From the NCBI RefSeq assembly GCF_000159235.2, contig NZ_ACGK02000001.1, positions 620,001-684,000 on the forward strand: a stretch of 64,000 bases of DNA. Direction: 5' to 3'. Positions 34,341 through 43,407 of the stretch are shown here, piece after piece (within the stretch, counting starts at the first letter, position 1; each line of letters begins with the position of its first letter). The position numbers and the translations under genes are program-made. Origin of the DNA: Fannyhessea vaginae DSM 15829 (GTDB lineage: Bacteria; Actinomycetota; Coriobacteriia; Coriobacteriales; Atopobiaceae). Below the pieces are notes generated by a model. That model worked only from the letters and a program-made list of their open reading frames with translations, was not told the origin of the DNA and searched no databases.

Positions 34341-36584
34341 ATGAAAACTTTAAAGCTCAATCAGAGTTGCCACTTGCAAAATGTGTGTTTCTTCTTGATC
34401 TATACCGTTTATACAACACTTATGTGTGTACTGGCTCGTGTGTTTGTGCCTAGAGTGACTGCGTTTAGTAGGCGGAATAGCTCACTGATACACTTTTGTA
34501 AAATTGTTAGCGCGCTCGCGTGCGGTATGTATCTTTTGAGCTGCTCATTTATGCCCGCGTACGCGTTAGCAGATAAAAATTATCGCATCACAGATGTTAA
34601 TATTTATGCTTCGCTAACCACTGATGGCACATTACAAGTTCGTGAACGTCGTACTTTTGAGTTTAAAGGCTCGTTTAAAGGCGTATATTGGGATCTTCCC
34701 TTTGGAAATTATGAACATCGCTATATTGAACCTCAAGATATTAAGGTTTCTGAGCTTGCAACGCCAGATGCACAAAGCGCCTCATCTGTATCGTATGAGG
34801 TAGAGAACGAATCAACATATAAGCATGTAAAAGTATATTCTGCACATAGGAATGATCGCGCAACCTTTGAAATATCGTATAAGTTGCCCCGTGTTGCAAT
34901 GCGTTATCGAGATACCTCGGTGCTCTATTGGAAGTTTGTATCGGATGGATGGAAAAAAGGTTCAAATAATGTAACATGCACGATTGAATTGCCTTGTCCT
35001 TCAGGGGAAGCGGTTCGTGAAGGCAAAAATGTTCAAGCATGGGCGCATGGACCTGTTGATGGATCGCTCGCGTTTAATTCTTGCGGTATTACTTGCACGG
35101 TGCCCGAGGTACCCTCACATGCTTTTGCAGAAGTTCGCATCTTGTTCCCAAATTCGTGGCTTTCCGCTGCCGATCAAGTAGAAGCTGATAAAAAAGAAAG
35201 CATACTAACAGAAGAGCGTGCATGGGCACAACAAACTAATCGAGAGCGTGAGATAAGACTGCTTGCACCTCGTGTGCTTCAAGTTGTGCTGGCTGCGTTT
35301 ATTGCTCTTGCATGCGTTGTAAGAATTGTGCTGTGGATATCTAAAAAGCGCTGCTATCGACCTCAGTTTAGCGATCCCTATTTTAGGGATGTACCATCTC
35401 ATGATCATCCAGCTGTGCTTGGATATCTGTATTACGATAAGGACATCCGTCCGTCAGCTCTAATGGCTTCTCTTATGCGTTTATGCGATTTAGGTGTCTG
35501 TAAGCTACAACCTTGTAACGACATGCCTTTAGCCGCTCAAAGCGAGGTCAGCAAAAAAGATAAGCAATCTTATGAGCTTATCATCCAAAAAGATAAAGAC
35601 TATTTAGATACGCTTTTCCAAAACCAAGATCCCCATTACGCTCAATGTTTGGGATTATCGGATATAGCTACGCTTAGACAAACACATGCTGAAAAGCGCA
35701 ATCGCTCGGCTTTACATGTTCTTGATATAGATAAAAAGGCCTATGATTTCTTAACGAGTTTTGTCAAAGTTCCCAAGAATTCCAATACTGATGAGCCTGT
35801 TTCATATGTTGGTGCTCATGTGAGTTTTGCCGATATGCATGCACTTAACGCTTCGCAAGCCAACGCATCATCCTGTGCGAAAGCGTACCAGAATTGGCAT
35901 CAAAGCGTTGAGAGTGCTGCTATGTATCGTGCATTTTTCTTTGCTCGTCGCTCTTCTGCTGTTTCGCGCGCACGTGTATGCTGCTGGATATTTATAGTGT
36001 TGGCAACATTGTTGGTTTGTCTTAGCTGCATTGGTTGGTTAAGCGGTTATATGGTTTTTGATGCCATGTTATTGGGTGAGCTCATAGCAGTCTGCCTTGT
36101 TTTTTGTGGGTATGTATATGCGCTTAAAAGCTATAAGGCTCTTTCACAAGAAGCTATCGAAATTCGCGCCAAGTTGCATGCTTTTCGTCGTTGGGCGCTT
36201 GATTTTACGCGCCTTAAAGAAACTATTCCAACTGACCTGATTCTTTGGAACAGATTGCTTGTTTTAGCGGTTGTGTTGGGTGTTTCAAGCAATTTATTAA
36301 AGAACATCCATGCAAGTAACTCCGACATGGAAATAGGCGACATCGGCGACGACTTTGTTATGTATTGGTGGTACGCATCGCTCTTTTCACCACGTATGTC
36401 TGCCTATACGCCTCTTGATGATTTTTCAAGAGGAATTGATAACGTTACAAGTTTTTCCGCTTCTCTTACTAATGCTGATAATCCTTTTGGTGAAGCAAGC
36501 AGCTTATTTGGTGAATCAGGCGGATTTTCGGGCTTCGGCGGAGGCGGCGGCTTTGGCGGCGGAGGCGGAGGCGGTGCCTTTTAG
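34341..36584 (+). CDS. DUF2207 family membrane protein with glycine-rich C-terminus
   Basis: A 747-residue protein: an N-terminal hydrophobic region ending in a signal-like segment near ALADKNY (about residue 77), a DUF2207 external domain (NIYASLTTDGTLQVRERRTF), a membrane segment near residue 325, a cytoplasmic region, a pair of membrane segments near 550-590 and a tail of Gly-Phe-Gly repeats. This layout is typical of DUF2207 proteins, whose function is not known. The start is uncertain because no RBS precedes 34341; a GTG near 34458 would give a more standard signal peptide. It is separated from the Tad operon by about 140 bp. Confidence 0.82.
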   Translation: MKTLKLNQSCHLQNVCFFLIYTVYTTLMCVLARVFVPRVTAFSRRNSSLIHFCKIVSALACGMYLLSCSFMPAYALADKNYRITDVNIYASLTTDGTLQVRERRTFEFKGSFKGVYWDLPFGNYEHRYIEPQDIKVSELATPDAQSASSVSYEVENESTYKHVKVYSAHRNDRATFEISYKLPRVAMRYRDTSVLYWKFVSDGWKKGSNNVTCTIELPCPSGEAVREGKNVQAWAHGPVDGSLAFNSCGITCTVPEVPSHAFAEVRILFPNSWLSAADQVEADKKESILTEERAWAQQTNREREIRLLAPRVLQVVLAAFIALACVVRIVLWISKKRCYRPQFSDPYFRDVPSHDHPAVLGYLYYDKDIRPSALMASLMRLCDLGVCKLQPCNDMPLAAQSEVSKKDKQSYELIIQKDKDYLDTLFQNQDPHYAQCLGLSDIATLRQTHAEKRNRSALHVLDIDKKAYDFLTSFVKVPKNSNTDEPVSYVGAHVSFADMHALNASQANASSCAKAYQNWHQSVESAAMYRAFFFARRSSAVSRARVCCWIFIVLATLLVCLSCIGWLSGYMVFDAMLLGELIAVCLVFCGYVYALKSYKALSQEAIEIRAKLHAFRRWALDFTRLKETIPTDLILWNRLLVLAVVLGVSSNLLKNIHASNSDMEIGDIGDDFVMYWWYASLFSPRMSAYTPLDDFSRGIDNVTSFSASLTNADNPFGEASSLFGESGGFSGFGGGGGFGGGGGGGAF

Positions 36585-36638
36585 CTTGGATATCTGTAAC
36601 GTGAAGCTTGATTGTTTATCGCTGGTGAGGAGAATACA

Positions 36639-36752
36639 ATGGATTATTTAACCAATATCATTGATTTTATAACATCGGCATTACCGTGTATAGCTGGTGT
36701 CATTATCGGTGAGGTGATTGTTAAAGTATGGGAAAAACATCATGACAACTAA
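36639..36752 (+). CDS. 37-residue single-span membrane peptide
   Basis: A small gene with GAGGAG about 6 bases before its ATG. It encodes a short polar N-terminus, one membrane span (residues about 10-30, including ALPCIAGVIIGEVIVKVW) and a charged tail EKHHDN. The size and layout resemble Fst/Ldr-type small toxic membrane peptides and other regulatory small proteins, but I cannot assign a family. It lies 54 bp after the DUF2207 stop and could share its transcript. Short inverted repeats follow it. Confidence 0.6.
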   Translation: MDYLTNIIDFITSALPCIAGVIIGEVIVKVWEKHHDN

Positions 36753-37267
36753 GTCACACTAACAGCAAATAATTATTACGTCAAACACAACGTAAAGAGT
36801 AATAATTCATTGATTCAAAAGCCGAAGGAACATATGCATACGAGCATAATACACAAACATGTTATTCTGTGTTTGTTAACTAATAGTTAAAATTACAGAA
36901 AAAAGGGAACAGCACAAAGTATGACCTTTTGGCATAATGTAAAACGCTAATTTTTGGAGTACTAAAAATAAAATTATCCTTATATTAGGCTATATTAGGA
37001 TTGTATACCTGTAGTTTGTACATTCTTTTTTTATTACTAACATCCCTGTAGGACTGAAACCAACAGGAATGTTAGTAAATTGACAATGTTATATATAAAT
37101 GAGTACCTGTAGAGTGCTTTTTCTAACACGCTGCTATTTCACCTCATATCACACCTTGTAAGTAACAGCGTTTTTATGAAATAAAAAAATCCTGAAAATA
37201 ATGCTTTTATTTAAGCTTCATTGAAGTCAGCTATCAATTGTATTCAATCTACGAAAGGAGCTTAAAT
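36753..37267. other. Structured intergenic region between the small peptide gene and the collagen-like gene
   Basis: About 515 bp, AT-rich, with no convincing gene. It contains AATTATTAC/GTAATAATT arms just after the peptide gene, TTAACT-AAT-AGTTAA (36876-36890), a 10-bp tandem pair TATATTAGG at 36981 and 36991, a 16-bp-arm hairpin (37034-37078) and TTGACA (37080-37085) without a well-spaced -10. The density of dyads suggests RNA structure, perhaps a small RNA or a long leader. Confidence 0.45.
37034..37078. other. Long imperfect hairpin, possible structured RNA element
   Basis: TTACTAACATCCCTGT (37034-37049) pairs with ACAGGAATGTTAGTAA (37063-37078) with a single mismatch around a 13-nt loop. 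A T-run precedes it on the plus strand and no T-run follows it on either strand, so it is not a standard terminator. Confidence 0.5.
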
Positions 37268-37774
37268 ATGAAAAGAATACACAGTATGCTTTTGAAAATG
37301 GTTTCTTTTGTGATAGCGTTATCTACGTTAGCATTTATTGCTTCACCTGCATTTGCGGATGGATTTCAATTTATAAATGTAACGGGAACGTTTGAAGCTG
37401 GTGTTGGTATTAAGGAACCTGGCGTTGGTATTCTTAGTTGCCAAAAAGCAGAAAATGGAATTGCAGTTAACCCAGATGGATACCAGCTCAACAATAAAGA
37501 CGGTTCAAGCACTCTAACCAATGTTTCATATCTTATTTTGCCAGAAAATGAAAATCCAAAAGGCAAGAAACTTCACACACAACTGGCAAACAAAATAGCC
37601 ATTCCTAGCAACAAGATGAAGGACGGAGTCTATAAGCTTTACGTTACCGACCTTCGTGAGGATAGTAATGGGAAGTTGTTTATTTTTAAGTTTATTGTAC
37701 GCAATCCCAACCCTGTTACTAATATTGTGACAATCAATGAAGGTGGCAAACCTTATCTTTTGCTTACTTTTTGA
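37268..37774 (+). CDS. N-terminal part of a frame-split collagen-like surface protein
   Basis: A 168-residue frame with a signal peptide cleaved near ASPAFA/DGF (about residue 31) and a globular extracellular domain I do not recognise. AAAGGAGC is 6 bases before the ATG at 37268. It stops at TGA 37772-37774 directly after a T5 tract (37768-37772). One base back in frame, the DNA continues open into the collagen-like repeats, which lack a start and signal of their own. So the likely intended product is one protein across both frames: signal, head domain, collagen-like stalk, wall anchor. Confidence 0.75.
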   Translation: MKRIHSMLLKMVSFVIALSTLAFIASPAFADGFQFINVTGTFEAGVGIKEPGVGILSCQKAENGIAVNPDGYQLNNKDGSSTLTNVSYLILPENENPKGKKLHTQLANKIAIPSNKMKDGVYKLYVTDLREDSNGKLFIFKFIVRNPNPVTNIVTINEGGKPYLLLTF

Positions 37775-38292
37775 ATGGCGATACAAGAAAAGTTGATTTG
37801 AGCAGTTTAGCTGGACTTAAGGGCGATAAAGGTGATCAAGGCTCTGTTGGTCCTAAGGGCGACCAAGGTTCTGCTGGCCCAAAGGGTGATAAAGGCGACA
37901 AGGGTGATAAAGGTGACAAAGGCGACCAAGGACCTGCTGGCCCAAAAGGTGATAAAGGCGACAAGGGTGATAAGGGCGATAAGGGTGACCAAGGACCTGC
38001 TGGCCCAAAAGGTGATAAAGGCGACAAGGGTGATAAGGGCGATAAGGGTGACCAAGGACCTGCTGGCCCTGCTGGTCAAAAAGGTGACGAGGGCGACCAA
38101 GGCCCTAAAGGTGACCAAGGAGCCGCAGGCAGCTTAGCTGGAAGTGGCTCACAACCAGATTATCTAGATGGCTTTGGGTATAGCTTTGAAAAGTCTCCAC
38201 AGACAAGTGATATAAATTCGTATGCGTTGCCTATGTTGATTACTGGTGCAAGTATTTTGTCATCCGTGTTTCTTAAGAAAAAGTTGTTTTAG
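37771..38292 (+). CDS. Collagen-like stalk and wall-anchor part, in the -1 frame
   Basis: The 173-codon frame begins at TTG 37771, with no RBS, and encodes NGDTRKVDLSSLAG, a run of Gly-X-Y triplets (GDK, GPK, GPA, GDQ) from about residue 15 to 117, a linker, and a C-terminal anchor: SPQTSD, hydrophobic segment, KKKLF. Such repeats form collagen-like trimers in bacterial surface proteins. Without the preceding frame it would not be exported, so it is probably expressed only by frameshifting or is broken. The tail matches that of the helical-repeat surface protein at 45894-46835. Confidence 0.72.
   Translation: MNGDTRKVDLSSLAGLKGDKGDQGSVGPKGDQGSAGPKGDKGDKGDKGDKGDQGPAGPKGDKGDKGDKGDKGDQGPAGPKGDKGDKGDKGDKGDQGPAGPAGQKGDEGDQGPKGDQGAAGSLAGSGSQPDYLDGFGYSFEKSPQTSDINSYALPMLITGASILSSVFLKKKLF
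37867..38055 (+). repeat. 63-bp collagen-coding repeat, three copies
   Basis: Copies start at 37867, 37930 and 37993, each encoding seven Gly-X-Y triplets. The second and third are identical at the base level, which suggests recent duplication and likely length variation between strains. Confidence 0.9.
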
Positions 38293-38367
38293 ATATTTGC
38301 TCTTACATAAGTGGGTTATGTGCATATACCTAGTATTTGCACACGTTTATTAACTGAACTGCAAAAC

Positions 38368-38405
38368 AAGCCGATTAACTGAAGGAAACAACAGTTAATC
38401 GGCTT
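38368..38405. terminator. Strong hairpin downstream of the collagen-like gene
   Basis: Perfect 14-bp arms AAGCCGATTAACTG and CAGTTAATCGGCTT with a 10-nt loop lie between convergent genes. No T-tract follows, so termination is inferred from position. Confidence 0.5.
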
Positions 38406-38479
38406 ACGTGTAAGTACGTTCATGAGCCTTTTGCAATATGAGTAACACTTAATTTTTATGCTGTAAAACAGCTCACACA

Positions 38480-38788
38480 CTATTTATCTTTAGAACCTTT
38501 AAGAGAAGGATAAAATGTTGCGCTGCTAAAGACATCTTTAATGGTCTTTCCATTAATAAAGCCAAGCATAAGAAATTCATCTACGGTTGCAACCAATTCG
38601 CTACAATCAACAAAGTGATTTTTTGCATTTCTAAGGCTTGTATCTTGCGCGCGCCATGCTTCGTAATTTGCATCGGTCAAATAGTAAACATCGTTATCTA
38701 CCTTCATATATACCGAATGGTGCGTATGCAGATAATCGGCCAGCTGGTCATAATTGATGTCGAGTACCTCATCAGATTTCTTACCCAT
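38480..38788 (-). CDS. Small protein of unknown function
   Basis: I do not recognise this 102-residue protein. It begins MGKKSDEVLDIN after AGAAAGGAT, which is why I chose 38788 over the longer frame from 38872. It is soluble-looking with several aromatic residues (YMKVDNDVYYLTDANYEAW) and no membrane segment. It is downstream of and in the same direction as the HAD gene, with a tetranucleotide repeat between them. The regular composition and good RBS support a real gene. Confidence 0.65.
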   Translation of the reverse strand: MGKKSDEVLDINYDQLADYLHTHHSVYMKVDNDVYYLTDANYEAWRAQDTSLRNAKNHFVDCSELVATVDEFLMLGFINGKTIKDVFSSATFYPSLKGSKDK

Positions 38789-38901
38789 GATGCATCCTTT
38801 CTCATGGTTTACTAATGCTTTTATTGTATCGTGCAACAAGCATAAAACTATGAGATTTAGGCAAGCGAACATATTCTTGTGGTAAGCGTAAGGATAAGAT
38901 G

Positions 38902-38930
38902 TATTTATTTATTTATTTATTTATTTATTT
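38902..38930. repeat. Tetranucleotide repeat (TATT), about seven units
   Basis: Twenty-nine bases of uninterrupted TATT units overlap the stop codon of the HAD gene (TAA read at 38927-38925) and lie about 115 bp upstream of the next minus-strand gene. Because a stop appears at once in the repeat, slippage would barely change the HAD product. Confidence 0.92.
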
Positions 38931-39746
38931 CGTCTGAGTCGAGATGTGCTTGTCTATATATGCCTTAAGTTCTTCTACATTTGAACACAAAGGATTTGCA
39001 CCCAGTTGTATAAGCTCATCTTTATCTCTAAAGCCCCAGCTGACACTTGCACACCTACAATGCGCGTTGCGTGCAGTTTGTATATCAACTTCGGAATCAC
39101 CTACATATAAACAGTGCTGAGGCGTTGTATGAAGCTTGTCCATCATCGCAAACACATGGTCTGCCGCCGGCTTTAACGGGTATGCATCACTAGCTCCTGC
39201 ATATACATCAAAACAGTCAGTAAAATGAGTATCTACCAGCGCACGTACATCGCAATCAGGTTTATTAGAAAGCACGCCCAGCTTAACATGAGCTTGTTTT
39301 AAGTGTTTTAACAGCAAAATTATCCCTTCATACGGAGAAGTTTTTTCCGCATGATGTGTGGCGTAATATGCACAAAACGTTTCAAATACACGAGTATAAA
39401 GCTCTGGTTTGGCACCATCACCCACACACTGTTTTATAAGATTGCGTGCTCCATTGCCTAGATATGCGCGAACTTGACTTGTTGAGCACGGCGTGCATCC
39501 GTTGGTGACAAGTGCATAATTAACCGACGTAGCTAAATCATGAAGTGTGTCTAAAATAGTACCATCCATATCAAAGATAACAGCATTGATTGGGGTATCA
39601 TCGCAAGTGGTATTGTCTGCTTGAAGTGTTGCGTCTAAAGCAGATTCTTGTGCACGGCTTGGATCATCAGATACAAGCGAATTGTCTGTGTGCAATGGTG
39701 CATACACGTCCGAAAGTGATGAATTGCAAGAATAAGCACAACGCAT
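38925..39746 (-). CDS. HAD-superfamily phosphatase, phosphoglycolate phosphatase-like
   Basis: The protein has the HAD motifs in order: FDMDGTILDT (nucleophile Asp), LSNKPD, KPAADHVFAM and GDSEVDIQTARNA. This fits the Gph/PGP subgroup, which removes phosphate from 2-phosphoglycolate or other small phosphates. I set the start at 39746 because AAGGAG (39754-39759) is 7 bases upstream; this leaves an N-terminal extension of about 50 residues of unknown use. The stop codon lies in a tetranucleotide repeat. Confidence 0.85.
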   Translation of the reverse strand: MRCAYSCNSSLSDVYAPLHTDNSLVSDDPSRAQESALDATLQADNTTCDDTPINAVIFDMDGTILDTLHDLATSVNYALVTNGCTPCSTSQVRAYLGNGARNLIKQCVGDGAKPELYTRVFETFCAYYATHHAEKTSPYEGIILLLKHLKQAHVKLGVLSNKPDCDVRALVDTHFTDCFDVYAGASDAYPLKPAADHVFAMMDKLHTTPQHCLYVGDSEVDIQTARNAHCRCASVSWGFRDKDELIQLGANPLCSNVEELKAYIDKHISTQTK

Positions 39747-39953
39747 ACGTAAACTCCTTATGTGCAAAAATTAAGCTGTAAAGAGTATACGTCTACCTGT
39801 ACGCATGAAACATAAGATGCTTAAATCGTCCATCTTTTATGCCTTGATGGAGTATGATTCAACACATCCGCCTTACGCGAAACCCATTGATAATTGCTAT
39901 AACGGTTTCACCAGAGACTTATGTCACATCAGTCCCACTCGTAAGTGCAGAAC

Positions 39954-41306
39954 CTATTGATAATGCAGCGATTCTACAGGATCAAGCATGGCAGCGCGTC
40001 TTGCAGGATAAAAACCAAATATAATACCTATGCATACACAAATTCCCACCGCTAACCCAACAGATTTTGCATCAATAGCTGCATTGACATGCATCTGCAT
40101 GAACATCGAAACCAGTACAGCTAAGCCCTGTGCGCATAAAAATCCCAAGAGCATGCCAATAATGCCGCCGGTAACGCACAGGCAAACCGATTCAAGGAGG
40201 AATTGTTTGGTGATGTCGTGGCGCTTGGCACCCAAAGCTTTTCTTAAGCCAATTTCGCGAATACGCTCTGACACATTGGTAAGCATCATGTTCATAATAC
40301 CAATACCACCAACGAGCAAAGATATACCTGCTATACAGCCGACCATCATCTGAAAACCACTCATAAAGCTGTTGAAACCTTTTGTTACGCCTTCAACCGA
40401 TTGAACAGCAAAGTTAGGCATTTTGTTAGGTGCATCTTTATCGCTTTTGTAATTAAAACGAGAAGAAATCCATTCCTTGGTGCGTTTTTCCGTTTCTTCA
40501 ACTTTATTTTTATCGTCAACAACACCTAAAAGTTCCGTACACGACATCGAGTGACTCATGCGCATCTGAAGCGTTTTAAGCGGTGTAAAGAGCTGAACAG
40601 TTTTCCCTGCGAACCCAAGGGATGGCATATTTGCGCTTTCTGCAATTCCAACAATGGTATAGGGGCGACCTTTTAAGCGGATTGTTTTTCCAATTGCCTG
40701 TTCACACAATGATTTTTCTTCTTGTGCCGAAAGCGAAGGGGTAGAGGAGTTTCCTTTAGGCTTACTATCTGCTTCCTGCACTTCTTGCTTGGTTGCGGAC
40801 GCACTTATTTTTGAGTGAATGACGCCTTCGGAGTTAAGCTCAAAAAGCTCCTTTACGCTTGTTTTATCAAGCATAATAACATCTGAGCCTTCCGCATATT
40901 GTGAATTAGCAAAGCTACTTCCTGCAATAATCTCAATACCTTGAGCAGACAAGTATCCTTTACTAATGCCAGTAACTTGAGCATTGACGGCGCCTGTGCT
41001 CACAGAAATAGTATCAGATGCCATTGCAACACCCATAAAATCGCGATACGTGGGAATATCGCTTTTGATCTTTGTAATATCGGCTTCTGACCAGCTATCC
41101 TTGTCTTGATACATGGTAACGTAGATTAATTTACTACGCTCAAGCCCAAGTGAGGACGATAAGGTATTTTGAATACCACCAATAAGGGAAGTCATAGAAA
41201 TAACTGCGGTAATGCCAATTACAATTCCTAAAATGGTAAGAATTGAGCGTCCTTTATTAGCTTTAAGCGCTTCCCAGGTTTCCAAGCATAAATCACGTAC
41301 GTTCAT
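39954..41306 (-). CDS. MacB/YknZ-type ABC permease (FtsX-like)
   Basis: This 450-residue protein has the FtsX/MacB layout: a first membrane segment near residues 20-45 (GRSILTILGIVIGITAVISM), a large extracellular domain (about 60-315) and three C-terminal membrane segments with RIREIGLRKALGAKRHDI between them. It forms the permease of a macrolide/peptide-type exporter with the adjacent ATPase and adaptor. Its start overlaps the ATPase stop by 4 bp (ATGA). The exported substrate cannot be read from sequence. Confidence 0.9.
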   Translation of the reverse strand: MNVRDLCLETWEALKANKGRSILTILGIVIGITAVISMTSLIGGIQNTLSSSLGLERSKLIYVTMYQDKDSWSEADITKIKSDIPTYRDFMGVAMASDTISVSTGAVNAQVTGISKGYLSAQGIEIIAGSSFANSQYAEGSDVIMLDKTSVKELFELNSEGVIHSKISASATKQEVQEADSKPKGNSSTPSLSAQEEKSLCEQAIGKTIRLKGRPYTIVGIAESANMPSLGFAGKTVQLFTPLKTLQMRMSHSMSCTELLGVVDDKNKVEETEKRTKEWISSRFNYKSDKDAPNKMPNFAVQSVEGVTKGFNSFMSGFQMMVGCIAGISLLVGGIGIMNMMLTNVSERIREIGLRKALGAKRHDITKQFLLESVCLCVTGGIIGMLLGFLCAQGLAVLVSMFMQMHVNAAIDAKSVGLAVGICVCIGIIFGFYPARRAAMLDPVESLHYQ

Positions 41307-42034
41307 GTTAAGCCTCTTCCGTGGCGTGTACTTTTCAAAACAGCTTGTTTTTCTTCTTCATCGCTTAAAAGATGTCCATCACGAATGTGAACACAGCGAT
41401 CTGCCCACGTTGCAACTTCGGGATCGTGTGTAATAAGAATAATTGTTTTTCCTTGGCTTTTGAGCTGTTTGAACGTTTTAAGGACCATCTCACTTGTTGC
41501 GGAGTCAAGGTTTCCCGTTGGCTCATCAGCAAGAATAACAGCTGGATTGTTTACCAATGCTCGTGCAATTGCAACACGTTGCATTTGGCCACCCGATAGC
41601 TCATTTGACTTGTGATTGTAATACGTTGCAGGTAATCCAACCGATTCTAAGCACCTGCACGCTCGTTCAAAACGTAAGTCTGCTGGATAGTTTGAATAGA
41701 CTAAGGGCAACGTTACGTTTTTAAGTACCGTGGCACGTGGCAACAAGTTGAATGACTGAAAAACAAAACCCAAGCGCTTTGCTCTAATAGTTGCCAGTTC
41801 GTCGTCAGAAAGTGTGGCAATATCTATTCCTTCAAGAAAATAGCTTCCTTGAGTAGGTGTATCAAGACAGCCAAGAATATTCATAAGCGTTGATTTACCC
41901 GAACCCGAAGGCCCCATAATGCATAGAAATTCACCTTGTTCTACACAAAGAGAAACCCCTTTAAGCGCATGAACACTTCCTGCTTTTGATTCATAGACGC
42001 GATGAATATTTTTTATATCCACAACAGCACTCAT
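41303..42034 (-). CDS. MacB/YknY-type ABC transporter ATP-binding protein
   Basis: A 243-residue ATPase of the LolD/MacB family with Walker [11 protein letters not shown]-loop [18 protein letters not shown], signature [15 protein letters not shown], Walker [14 protein letters not shown] and switch His in LITHDPEVA. It powers the FtsX-like permease encoded after it. GAAGGATAGG lies before the ATG. The operon order is adaptor, ATPase, permease, as in YknXYZ of Bacillus. Confidence 0.93.
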   Translation of the reverse strand: MSAVVDIKNIHRVYESKAGSVHALKGVSLCVEQGEFLCIMGPSGSGKSTLMNILGCLDTPTQGSYFLEGIDIATLSDDELATIRAKRLGFVFQSFNLLPRATVLKNVTLPLVYSNYPADLRFERACRCLESVGLPATYYNHKSNELSGGQMQRVAIARALVNNPAVILADEPTGNLDSATSEMVLKTFKQLKSQGKTIILITHDPEVATWADRCVHIRDGHLLSDEEEKQAVLKSTRHGRGLT

Positions 42035-42045
42035 ACCTATCCTTC

Positions 42046-43407
42046 CTAATTTTGTGAGGAGGAGTCGTCTGAGCTTGCATTGCGTTTGAGGCTTGTGCCT
42101 TCAGCTACACCTTCGATTGCTGTTTGTGAGCCACTCCGTGCAATTACGTTTACAGCCTGCTTGGTAAAACTCTTTGCATTTCCATCGTGATTGTCGTCTA
42201 ACACATATACATACGATGTTCCATCTTCTTCAACGATACAAGAAGTTGGTACTACAAGGGCATTTTTTACTTCTTGGGTAACAATTTCTACGTCGGCAGT
42301 CATACCGCATTTGATTGATTCATGAGGCTTGTCAATAAGAACATCAACCGCATAATTTGCCATGGTATTGCTTGTGGCGGCACCCATTTGGCTTGGTGAT
42401 ACCGCAGCATTTTCCGCTGTACTTGCTATATTTTCTACCACAGCGTCACAGGTAACACCAGGCAGCGCGCTGAACGTTACTTTTGCTTGCTGTCCAGGTT
42501 TTATTGCAGAAATATCAATTTCGCTGACGCTAAGACGAACGCGCATCTTTGAAAGATCGGCAATTTGGATGAGTATGCCATTTTCGGGGTTTTGGCCAAT
42601 GCTTCCAGCCATACCAGCAGTAAGTGAACCTACCGCTGCGCCTCGCTTTGCGTTCATGGTGATAACGTTACCGTCGCATGGGGCTACAACCGTGCGTTTG
42701 TTTGCTTTTTCGCGGGCGTCATCAACGGCTGACTGTGCTTGATCGGCGGCTAATTTTGCCTGATCTATAGCACTTTGAGCAGAGGCTACACTTTCGTAAA
42801 CGGTATCTGGATCTGGAAGTGCTTTTTGGACTTCTGCACTAGGTGCACTGTTGTATTCATTGAGTGCTTTACGATAGCTAGCGTAAGCTCGTGAATACGC
42901 ATCTCGTGCACTTTTTACCTGCTTCTTTGCAACATTAAGCTGGTTTTGTGCAGTTTGCACCGCTTTATCAAGTGTATCGTTTTTGATAGTAAATAGTACG
43001 TCACCTTTTTTTACGTTGGCTCCTTGGTTTACGCGGACTTCATCAATAATGCCATCGACCTCGGGAGTAACTACGGTATTAGAAACAGGCTCTGCCGTAC
43101 CCGAGGTTTTTATAGTACTGGTAAAATCGTGCTTTTCTACCGTTGCGAGAGGTGCGTCTTGCGCTGAATTGTGAGACTTTGAAAGAAATGATCCTACAAC
43201 ACCTGCAATAATGAACAAAACACATATACCCAGAATAGACAAACCGATGATTTTATTTTTACGGCGCTTTTTCTTGCGCAACTCCATGATGGCGTTAAGT
43301 GCTTGATTGGCATCTGCTTCGTCTTTTTTTAGAGTTGACATATTTTGAGCAGGTACTTGGTTATTTTGAGGGAGGGGAGGCACTGTATTGGTGTTTTTCT
43401 TAAACAT
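42046..43407 (-). CDS. HlyD/MacA-type membrane fusion adaptor (YknX-like)
   Basis: A 453-residue adaptor with an N-terminal membrane anchor (about residues 52-75), a lipoyl half-motif EVDGIIDEVRVNQGANVKKGD, a coiled-coil hairpin (about 135-240), the second lipoyl half VVAPCDGNVITM and beta-barrel domains. In monoderm bacteria such adaptors work with MacB-like exporters without an outer-membrane channel. A good RBS (AAAGGAT) precedes the ATG. It is the first gene of the three-gene export operon. Confidence 0.9.
   Translation of the reverse strand: MFKKNTNTVPPLPQNNQVPAQNMSTLKKDEADANQALNAIMELRKKKRRKNKIIGLSILGICVLFIIAGVVGSFLSKSHNSAQDAPLATVEKHDFTSTIKTSGTAEPVSNTVVTPEVDGIIDEVRVNQGANVKKGDVLFTIKNDTLDKAVQTAQNQLNVAKKQVKSARDAYSRAYASYRKALNEYNSAPSAEVQKALPDPDTVYESVASAQSAIDQAKLAADQAQSAVDDAREKANKRTVVAPCDGNVITMNAKRGAAVGSLTAGMAGSIGQNPENGILIQIADLSKMRVRLSVSEIDISAIKPGQQAKVTFSALPGVTCDAVVENIASTAENAAVSPSQMGAATSNTMANYAVDVLIDKPHESIKCGMTADVEIVTQEVKNALVVPTSCIVEEDGTSYVYVLDDNHDGNAKSFTKQAVNVIARSGSQTAIEGVAEGTSLKRNASSDDSSSQN

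Noticed and set aside
37080..37108. TTGACA at 37080 as a full promoter for the collagen-like gene
   Set aside because: No acceptable -10 box lies 16-18 bp downstream.
37807..38118. Minus-strand and other-frame open frames across the collagen repeats
   Set aside because: They are low-complexity shadows of the Gly-X-Y repeats, with no RBS.
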